From CAVTQZ01 sp963737015 (lineage in GTDB: Bacteria > Actinomycetota > Acidimicrobiia > Acidimicrobiales > UBA8190), in NCBI GenBank assembly GCA_963737015.1, contig CAVTQZ010000002.1:310001-374000 (forward strand): DNA of 64,000 bases, read 5' to 3'. The position numbers and the translations under genes were made by a program. Each line of letters begins with the position of its first letter. Within the stretch, counting starts at the first letter, position 1. Positions 35,318 through 41,963 of the stretch are shown here, piece after piece. The notes beneath the pieces are model-generated. The model was not told the DNA's origin. It did not search any database and saw only the letters and a list, made by a program, of their open reading frames with translations.

Positions 35318-35744
35318 CAGTCGGCGTTGCGAGCGGGGCCGTTGCTCACAGACGTCGCGACGTCCTCATGGTCGTTCAGAACACGCACACCTGGGAAAGG
35401 TCGTCGCGGTGCCGATTCTGGCTTTTCAAACGCCGCCATCACGGTATCGGCCTCGTTCACCTTCGGTCAGACAGGCCCCTCAAAGGGGTCGCACACCTCC
35501 AAGTACGAGCACAAGGCCGTCCACGAACAGCGTGACGGGTCAGTTCTCGGCCGTGCCCTGGTGGTGACTCGCCTTTAGGAGGCTTTCATCGCGTGCGCAC
35601 CACAACCTCCGTAAGGGTGCTGACAGCGAAGCAGTTCGACTATGACCGCGCCCGGCAGCACGAGCCAGCCGCCTGAAAGAAACGGGCGAAGATTTGGGTG
35701 ATGGCGAGGAAGGGGCACACCGATCGGGGTCTATCGGCAAGCCT
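35318..35744. other. Gene-free stretch between helicase and exported-protein genes
   Basis: Open frames here overlap one another, have no ribosome binding site and look like chance reading of GC-rich DNA. I see no structured RNA. It lies where transcription from the helicase meets the leftward exported-protein pair, so a terminator is expected but no clear hairpin with a T-run was found. Confidence 0.5.
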
Positions 35745-36179
35745 TCAGGAGGCCGGCGGCGGCCCCCAGGCGAATCCCGATGCTGGCGCGGCTGCGTCCA
35801 CGAAGGACTTCCCGTCGGGCGTGATGATCAGACTGAGGATCTGGTATCCGTCTCCCCCCGGCCTGCCGGGGAAATCGAAGTTGCCCGAGTAGTAACAAAC
35901 TTCCACCGGCGCGTCGGCGGCGAAAGCCATCGACCGCAACGGGGACTCGGGCGCGGCACCCGGGGTCCTTGTCTCCTGCCAGCTCTCCACGGCCGCGACC
36001 GTTGACTGGTAGCTCTGCGTCGGGGTTGCTGCCGCGTCATAGGCGGTTCCGGCGTTCTGGCAGGCGGTCGCCGCTGATGCCCGCGGCACTGACCCGCTCA
36101 GTAGTGCCAAGGGCAACGAAGTCGCTAGAACCGCTCCGGCCACAAGCCCAAATAGAACGACCCGTCTTTTGTTCAACAT
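35745..36179 (-). CDS. Exported protein of unknown function (144 aa)
   Basis: A Sec-type signal peptide (NKRRVVLFGLVAGAVLATSL, with an ASA-like cleavage site near residue 36) precedes a mature domain of about 108 residues containing two Cys (TACQNAG and VEVCYYSG) that could pair. The ATG has GGAGGGAGG upstream. It lies 11 nt after the other exported-protein gene, so the two are an operon. No family is recognised. Confidence 0.72.
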   Translation of the reverse strand: MLNKRRVVLFGLVAGAVLATSLPLALLSGSVPRASAATACQNAGTAYDAAATPTQSYQSTVAAVESWQETRTPGAAPESPLRSMAFAADAPVEVCYYSGNFDFPGRPGGDGYQILSLIITPDGKSFVDAAAPASGFAWGPPPAS

Positions 36180-36190
36180 GGACCTCCCTC

Positions 36191-36970
36191 CTAGCAGGGT
36201 GGTGGAGACCCAACGTTCTCCCCGAGATTGAAGGTGGTGTTGTTGATGACATAGAAGCACATAGGCGGCCCGGATGTGTAGAGGTAGTAACCGGCAGTTG
36301 AGTAAGCTCCCTGCCCCCACGGCGTCCACCCGACGCGGGTGCTCTGGTAGACGACGCCCGACGTTTGATATGTCGCGATGGCCCCACCGTCGTAGCTCTC
36401 GATCCAAGACTCTTCCCCGTCGCCTTGCCACCCGCTCGCCAATTGCTTGAACGACGAGGAATCGACCTGCCAGTCCCAGTAGAGATTCCCCCCAGATGAG
36501 TACTGATAGAGCCAGAAGTTGTGCTGATTGCTGCCGCTGATCGCGTTATGCCACAGCGGGACGAAACTGTTCTTGTAGACGTAATCGCCGTACCACCACT
36601 CATAGCCCTGACACTGGTGGTCTGTCCCGAACTCCAGGTATGTGGTGTCGTTCCCGATGCCCCCGTAGCCGGAAATATCGATGACGTTGCTGTCTTGGAA
36701 GACGCCCGGCGCGGCCTCGAACACGTTGCAGTTAGTTCCAGGGGACATTGTTGGGGGGGCGTCGTACCTTGTGAGACCGAGGCCCGTATAGAGGCCAGAA
36801 ATCCCCAAGTTGTAGACGCTGGCGATCTCGTGGAAGGGCGCAGCGGAGGCGGGCTCGCTCTGGAGGAGCGAACCGAGCAGTGCTATGGGGACAACACCGC
36901 CGAAGATGAGGAGCTTGCGTCGCATGACCAGCCCACGTGCCAGTGACAGCGTGAGAAGCCTCCGTCCCAT
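36191..36970 (-). CDS. Exported aromatic- and glycine-rich protein (259 aa)
   Basis: The N-terminus is a long leader (MGRRLLTLSLARGLV then RRKLLIFGGVVPIALLG) with a likely cleavage after EPASA near residue 43. The mature part is rich in Tyr, Trp, Gly and Ser (GYEWWYGDYVYKNSF, YWDWQVDSSSF), contains four Cys and looks all-beta, like a secreted carbohydrate- or surface-binding protein. No catalytic motif is seen. The ATG at 36970 follows GGGAGG; an internal Met at 36925 would give a more ordinary signal peptide. Confidence 0.72.
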   Translation of the reverse strand: MGRRLLTLSLARGLVMRRKLLIFGGVVPIALLGSLLQSEPASAAPFHEIASVYNLGISGLYTGLGLTRYDAPPTMSPGTNCNVFEAAPGVFQDSNVIDISGYGGIGNDTTYLEFGTDHQCQGYEWWYGDYVYKNSFVPLWHNAISGSNQHNFWLYQYSSGGNLYWDWQVDSSSFKQLASGWQGDGEESWIESYDGGAIATYQTSGVVYQSTRVGWTPWGQGAYSTAGYYLYTSGPPMCFYVINNTTFNLGENVGSPPPC

Positions 36971-37424
36971 AGCCTCGCCTCCCTTTGTCCCCGCGCACCC
37001 CCCGTCGAGTTGCCCAATTTCGACTGTGGACCCTTCTGCGACAAGAGTCAAGATCTTTGCGGTTATTACTAAATGGTCCTTGACATCGACCCGGGTCGCG
37101 GTCGCTACCGGGTCAGCTACGAGACTGCCGTGTCAGGCCGCCGTCTCGGCCTTGGTGCAGCGCTGGCGCCCATCTTCTCTGTACCCCGATCCCGAAGGTC
37201 CCGGACCTGCCTCCGCGAACTTCGCAACTCGACGGCTCCCCGACTTCGATGACGTTCGCCCCCACTACTCGTGCTGATTCGTCGGCCCTGGTTAGCCTGC
37301 GCTGTCCGCCAAGGCCGCCGAGCCCAGCTCCACCCGCTTGGATCGCTGATCCCATGCCGGCACCGCCGGAACGGAGCGGTGTGAGTAGTTGTGCAGTCAA
37401 GCCGCTCTTCTCGGACACCGTCAC
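36971..37424. other. Gene-free stretch upstream of the exported-protein operon
   Basis: No supported gene. The first part must hold the promoter of the exported-protein pair; an AT-rich patch at 37045-37080 is the best location. The rest separates that operon from the HTH gene and shows no obvious repeat. Confidence 0.45.
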
Positions 37425-37958
37425 CTACTGGCCGCCTTCTAGAGCGAACAAGCGACCCTGCGCGCCACCAGGAGGGCCGTGTTTCCGGCGCTTTCGACTT
37501 GACTGCGGACCCAAGCTTGGGTTTTTGCTTCGACTCAGGACGCCTGACGGGGATGAGTCATGGTTCTCTGACCCGAGTGAGAATCGCTTCTTTTTTTCAT
37601 CGTGGCCATTTCCTGTTCCTGGATCCGGAGCCTTGGACTCGCCGGGTTCCGTTTGGAGTGAAACCTGAAACGCCACTCCCCGGGGAAGGTTGACGCGGTA
37701 TCCCGAGCGCGACCTGCCATGGGCTATGTGCCCATTCACTCGTTCAACGATCCCTACAGCGCCGAGCGCAGTAAGCGCTTTCGCCGCGGTGTCCTTGGTC
37801 ATACCAAGGTTCCGGGCAATCCCCCTTACACCGACTGCAGCGATCCAGCCCTCTGGCTCTGGCCGCGCAGACAGGGCTAGGTCCTCCAGAACAGACCACT
37901 GAAGCCATCCCAGGCGCCGGCGCCAACATCGACTTCGCTCGTCTATTTCGATCCACAT
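37425..37958 (-). CDS. Winged-HTH DNA-binding protein of element B
   Basis: A 177-aa protein. Residues about 15-95 form a winged helix (QWSVLEDLALSA, GVRGIARNLGMTKDTAAKAL, GIVERVNG); the last 80 residues are charged and low in complexity. Such proteins are element regulators or accessory replication factors. It starts 11 nt after the excisionase-like gene, so the two form an operon. Confidence 0.75.
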   Translation of the reverse strand: MWIEIDERSRCWRRRLGWLQWSVLEDLALSARPEPEGWIAAVGVRGIARNLGMTKDTAAKALTALGAVGIVERVNGHIAHGRSRSGYRVNLPRGVAFQVSLQTEPGESKAPDPGTGNGHDEKKKRFSLGSENHDSSPSGVLSRSKNPSLGPQSSRKRRKHGPPGGAQGRLFALEGGQ

Positions 37959-37969
37959 GCGCGCACTCG

Positions 37970-38182
37970 CTACGCCTCGACGAGCTGGCGCGCGATGTAG
38001 GCCTCGATCTCGCTTCTCGGGACCAGCAATCTTCTCCCGGCGCGGATCGAGCCCAGCTCTCTTGATGTGATCAATTCGCGCGTCTTGGTCTTGCCGATGC
38101 CGAGCAATTGAGCTGTCTCTGCGACGGGGAACGCGAGCCGCTCGGGTACTTGCCCAGCGCTTGTGCTTGCTTCGCTGCTCAT
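37970..38182 (-). CDS. Excisionase-family HTH protein
   Basis: A 70-aa MerR-like HTH of the excisionase family (AFPVAETAQLLGIGKTKTRE, then RRLLVPRSEIEAYIA). The ATG at 38182 has AGGAG 8 nt upstream and is preferred to one 27 nt earlier. It is the best candidate for the element B excisionase, although it is at the opposite end from the integrase. Confidence 0.8.
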   Translation of the reverse strand: MSSEASTSAGQVPERLAFPVAETAQLLGIGKTKTRELITSRELGSIRAGRRLLVPRSEIEAYIARQLVEA

Positions 38183-38697
38183 GCGATGACTCCTGGGATC
38201 GTTATGCACCGTCGCGAGTCACGATACGGAGGCGCCGGCCGGTGGGGCTTGACCGTTGAGCCGTGAGGCAGCGCATCAATCAGCACCGACTCTTCTCCAC
38301 TGGACGTCTCGGTTGCTCTCCTTTCGTCTCGGTTCGTCCCCGCTGGTCGTGCTTCGCCACGGTTTTGCGATCTTTAGTCGCCACAAACGCACCTGGTGAG
38401 GGGCCAATTTTTCAGTCCTCTACCGCTTAAGCCCTGTTGACGGACTTTTTCGTCGGTTAGCGTTCCTAAGTTTCCGGGAAGCGGGCCGTGGTGTACTCAC
38501 CTGGAACCTCGGCAAAAGCGCTCGGTGCGGGGGGCGATTCGAGGTTCTGGCTGGGCCTAAGACAGTTCCTGACGCCTGTGTCATCGCGCGTCCATCGCGC
38601 GGACGCCGAAAAACGGGGGGAATCGCAGCGCGTCGCGCTATAGCTGTGACCTGCCGTTATGACTCGCGAGATATCGCCGAAAATCGGCCGGGCAGCG
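38183..38697. other. Gene-free right end of element B
   Basis: No supported gene. It holds the promoter of the HTH pair, a C/T-rich stretch with repeated CTCGGTT near 38300-38340, and the right copy of the terminal repeat (38582-38605). Confidence 0.5.
38582..38605 (+). repeat. Element B terminal repeat, right copy
   Basis: Identical over 24 nt to 30386-30409, with two CATCGCGCG units, in the same orientation, 92 nt left of the right half-tRNA. Likely arm-type recombinase site. Confidence 0.6.
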
Positions 38698-38737
38698 TTA
38701 TCAGTGCTGCGCTCTAACCGACTGAGCTATAGCCCCG
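38698..38737 (-). repeat. Right attachment site: 5' half of tRNA-Ile
   Basis: Identical over 40 nt to 30284-30323. It contains the tRNA from its 5' end to the anticodon loop but not the 3' half. It is the remnant of the host tRNA gene and still lies next to the original host upstream sequence. The core TTATCAG is at 38698-38704. Confidence 0.9.
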
Positions 38738-38808
38738 AGAATCGAAGAGCATCTCACACAGGTTGTACTGCTCGGCGAGAGGTGTGGCTCAGTCTGTCGC
38801 TCACCGGC

Positions 38809-39444
38809 TCAACGTTGGTCCGGCGAACGCAGGGCAGCGTCGAAGACCGCAGCGACGTCGTCTCCATACGTTGCGACGACGTTTGCACCAATGTGGACGA
38901 CCGACATGAGAAGCGAGAGCGTCAGGGTCACGATCCCGTTGCCGAGCACCACCGGATCGATGTCGGCACGGACCGTGCCGGCGATCTGCTCGGCCTGGAG
39001 CCGTACCGTGCAGGCCTTGCGCAGCTCGGCAATCGCAGGGATCTCGAGAACGCGCTCGGTCACCTCGGGTTCCAGGCCCCCCAGGACGCGGCGGGCGAGA
39101 GGGTGACGGTCGACAGCATCGAGGAGGCTAATGAAAAGGAGCTGCCGCCAGTCCGGCAATTCCATGTCTTCCATCACCTTCGTGACGCCCTCGCTGATGA
39201 CGGCCGCAGCGTCTTCATCGACCGCATCCAGGAACAGGGCCTCCTTGTTGGGAAAGTAGGCATAGGCGACCGTGCCCCCCACCGACGCGTCGCGTGCGAT
39301 GTCGGCTACCGAGGTCGACCTGTACCCCTCGCGGGCGAAGCGCTCGATCGCAGCTCGCAGGATCGCCTGTCGGGTCTGCGCCCCTTTTCCCGGTGCAAAT
39401 CCACCCCCTGGCCTGGTTCCCGCCACAGCCTCATCGTAGCTCAT
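38809..39444 (-). CDS. TetR-family transcriptional regulator
   Basis: A 211-aa TetR repressor: HTH at about residues 20-65 (TRQAILRAAIERFAREGYRS, VGGTVAYAYFPNKEALFLDA), then a helical ligand domain. The ATG at 39444 gives the expected N-terminus; the frame is open further upstream into the neighbouring promoter. It is divergent from the metal hydrolase/monooxygenase pair and probably represses it. First host gene after the elements. Confidence 0.9.
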   Translation of the reverse strand: MSYDEAVAGTRPGGGFAPGKGAQTRQAILRAAIERFAREGYRSTSVADIARDASVGGTVAYAYFPNKEALFLDAVDEDAAAVISEGVTKVMEDMELPDWRQLLFISLLDAVDRHPLARRVLGGLEPEVTERVLEIPAIAELRKACTVRLQAEQIAGTVRADIDPVVLGNGIVTLTLSLLMSVVHIGANVVATYGDDVAAVFDAALRSPDQR

Positions 39445-39519
39445 ATCTGAGCATTTGACTGAAATCCTCAAATTCTCTACTCTGCAGGTGACGGCGGCCA
39501 GCAGCGCAGGAGGAGGCCC

Positions 39520-40389
39520 GTGACCCCCACCCCCGGAACCTTGACCCGGACCATCCCCACCCGGCGGATGGATTTCGAACCCTCGTTCTCGGACGTCCCA
39601 CGCCACTTCGCGAAGGAAGGGGACCTGATCTCGAGCCACATCATCTCCGCGCTCTCATCCGTGTTCCCCGACGGCGAGGATTTCTTCGTTCGTTCGGTCC
39701 GGCGGTTCCGCGATCAGGTCGCCGATCCCGAGTTGAAGCGACAGGTGGGAGGGTTCATCGGGCAGGAGGCGGTACACGGCCGCGAACATCGCACGTTCAA
39801 CAACCGGCTCGCGGAGCTCGGGTACCCGACCAAGCAGGCAGAGCGCTTCACAAGGGTGGGCTTGAAAGTGCGGGAGCGCTTGCTCACCGATAAATCCAAC
39901 CTCGCGGCGACCGCTGCACTCGAACACTTCACCGCTACCCTCGCCGAGCTCGTACTGAGCGATGACGAGACCCGCCAATCGTTCGGCCATCCCGCCGTGC
40001 GGGACCTCTTCCTGTGGCACGCTCTGGAGGAGTCCGAGCACAAGGCGGTGGCCTTCGACGTCTTCAAGGCCGTGGGCGGAAGCGAACGAACACGTGTGTG
40101 GACAATGCGGTTTCTACGGGTGGGCTTCGTCCTCGGCATGACGCTTCAGGTGATCATCTCCCTGCTCTTCGACCGTGCCACCTACGGGGGGGGCCGGCTG
40201 CGCGAGAGCTTGCGACAGCTAAGGCAGTCGAAGATCGCCTCGAGGGAGCTGTGGGAGAGACTGCACGACTACGACCGACCCGACTTTCACCCTGACGACC
40301 GAGACACCACCGAGCTCATCTCCCGTTGGCGAGAGGAGCTCTTCGGTGATCATGGATACCTGAACGACAAGCTGGTGGCTGCACGATGA
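39520..40389 (+). CDS. Predicted metal-dependent hydrolase (Metal_hydrol family)
   Basis: A 289-aa protein of the predicted metal-dependent hydrolase family (PF10118-like). Helical segments carry paired E-x2-H type metal ligands: GQEAVHGREHRTF, LEHFTATLAEL and WHALEESEHKAVAFDVF. One hydrophobic helix near residue 205. The GTG at 39520 has AGGAGG 6 nt upstream. It overlaps the flavin monooxygenase by 4 nt; the pair is often found together with TetR control, suggesting a joint role in handling a hydrophobic compound. Confidence 0.85.
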   Translation: MTPTPGTLTRTIPTRRMDFEPSFSDVPRHFAKEGDLISSHIISALSSVFPDGEDFFVRSVRRFRDQVADPELKRQVGGFIGQEAVHGREHRTFNNRLAELGYPTKQAERFTRVGLKVRERLLTDKSNLAATAALEHFTATLAELVLSDDETRQSFGHPAVRDLFLWHALEESEHKAVAFDVFKAVGGSERTRVWTMRFLRVGFVLGMTLQVIISLLFDRATYGGGRLRESLRQLRQSKIASRELWERLHDYDRPDFHPDDRDTTELISRWREELFGDHGYLNDKLVAAR

Positions 40390-41963
40390 ACGAGATGACA
40401 GAACATCTGGACGTAGTGGTCGTGGGCGCCGGCCTGTCGGGGGTGGCAGCTGGGCGCTACCTCCAGGCGAAGTGCCCGTGGGCCAAATTCGCGGTTCTCG
40501 AAGCGCGCGGCGGCTCGGGCGGAACTTGGGATCTGTTCAGGTACCCGGGGATCCGTTCGGATTCCGACATGTACACCCTCGGATACTCGTTTCGTCCCTG
40601 GCGGGGTGACAAGACGATCGTGGACGGGGGATCCATCCTCGAATACATCCGCGATACGGCTTCAGAGACGGGTCTGGACGAGCACATCCGTCTGAACCGA
40701 CAGGTGAGGGCAGCTTCTTGGTCGAGCGACGGAGCCCTGTGGCGTGTCCAGGTGGAGAACACCGACACCGGCGAGCGAAGCGAGCTCACTTGCAGCTTCG
40801 TCTTCTCGTGCACCGGCTACTACCGCTACGACCACGGCTACGAGCCCAGGTTCGAGGGGATCGAGGACTTCGAAGGCACAGTGGTCCATCCACAGGCCTG
40901 GCCGAGTGACCTCGACTACGCCGGCAAACGTGTAGTGGTCATAGGCAGCGGCGCCACGGCGATCACACTCATACCTTCGATGTCCGAGAAGGCGGCGCAC
41001 GTGACGATGCTCCAACGCTCGCCGACATACGTGGCCGCAATCCCCTCGACGAATCCCGTCGCTTACGCCCTGCACCGGATCCTTCCGAAACGCGCTGCCG
41101 ACGTCGCAGTCCGATGGTTCCATGCGCTTTTCACCCAGGGCTTCTACCAGGTGAGCCAGCGTCACCCCGAACCCGTGAAGCGCCTCCTCCGACGTGGCCT
41201 GAAACGCGAGCTCCCGAAGGGCTTTCCTATCGACCCCCACTTCACGCCCACCTACAAGCCGTGGGACCAGCGTTTCTGTGTGGCACCGGACGGAGATCTC
41301 TTCAAGGCCATACGAAGCGGAAAAGTCTCGATCGTGACCGATCACATCGAGCGCTTCACGCCCAGGGGACTGGCGTTGCGTTCGGGTGAGGAGCTCGAAG
41401 CCGAGGTCGTCGTGACCGCCACCGGCTTGGAGCTGCTCTTCGCAGGAGGCGTGCAGTTGTCCGTCGACGGCCAGCCGGTGGAGGTCTCCACCAAACTCAC
41501 CTACAAGGGCATGATGCTCGAGGGTGTCCCGAACTTTGCGATCGCGATCGGATACGTCAACGCCTCGTGGACCCTCAAATGCGAGTTCATATGCGACTAC
41601 GTCTGTCGCCTCCTCAACTACATGCGCGCAGAGGGTTTGAGTCAGTGCACCCCGGTCAACGAGAACGCCGTCGACATCGGCAAGCCCGTGTTGGACCTCA
41701 CCTCCGGCTACGTGAGGCGCGCCGTCGACCGACTGCCGAAGCAGGGATCGAAGTTCCCATGGCGCACCCACAACAGCTTCGTCCGCGATTACCGCACCCT
41801 GAAACGCCGCCCGGTACACGACGAAGGAATGGTCTTCTCGAGCTCGGCCCGTGGCCGAGTGCGAGCTCAGGAGCCACCCGCTGTCTCTGCTCCTCAGGAA
41901 GCCGCGCCTCAGGAAGCCGCGACCTCGTCGCCTGCTACCGCTGCGACGGCTGCAACGGAATGA
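40386..41963 (+). CDS. Flavin-containing monooxygenase, Baeyer-Villiger type
   Basis: A 525-aa FAD/NADPH enzyme. The FAD Rossmann motif VVGAGLSGVAAG is at about residues 12-23, the Baeyer-Villiger fingerprint F-x-G-x3-H-x3-WP at 162-173 (FEGTVVHPQAWP), and the NADPH motif GSGATA at 187-192. Such enzymes insert oxygen next to ketones or oxidise heteroatoms; it resembles EthA-type enzymes. The Ala/Pro/Thr-rich C-terminal tail runs 55 bp into the convergent gyrA coding region. Confidence 0.9.
   Translation: MNEMTEHLDVVVVGAGLSGVAAGRYLQAKCPWAKFAVLEARGGSGGTWDLFRYPGIRSDSDMYTLGYSFRPWRGDKTIVDGGSILEYIRDTASETGLDEHIRLNRQVRAASWSSDGALWRVQVENTDTGERSELTCSFVFSCTGYYRYDHGYEPRFEGIEDFEGTVVHPQAWPSDLDYAGKRVVVIGSGATAITLIPSMSEKAAHVTMLQRSPTYVAAIPSTNPVAYALHRILPKRAADVAVRWFHALFTQGFYQVSQRHPEPVKRLLRRGLKRELPKGFPIDPHFTPTYKPWDQRFCVAPDGDLFKAIRSGKVSIVTDHIERFTPRGLALRSGEELEAEVVVTATGLELLFAGGVQLSVDGQPVEVSTKLTYKGMMLEGVPNFAIAIGYVNASWTLKCEFICDYVCRLLNYMRAEGLSQCTPVNENAVDIGKPVLDLTSGYVRRAVDRLPKQGSKFPWRTHNSFVRDYRTLKRRPVHDEGMVFSSSARGRVRAQEPPAVSAPQEAAPQEAATSSPATAATAATE

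Larger units (their letters stand above)
30284..38737. mobile_element. Element B: MobF-type mobilisable element at the same tRNA-Ile
   Basis: About 8.4 kb bounded by 40-bp direct repeats equal to the 5' half of tRNA-Ile (30284-30323 and 38698-38737). It has its own tyrosine integrase next to the left end, a MobF relaxase-helicase, two exported proteins, a winged-HTH protein and an excisionase-like protein. Paired 24-bp repeats lie near both ends. It has no FtsK-type transfer gene and no recognisable RepSA. Confidence 0.8.

Noticed and set aside
35229..35580. Short rightward gene after the helicase
   Set aside because: The frame overlaps the helicase end, has no ribosome binding site and encodes a low-complexity Arg/Ser/Pro sequence.
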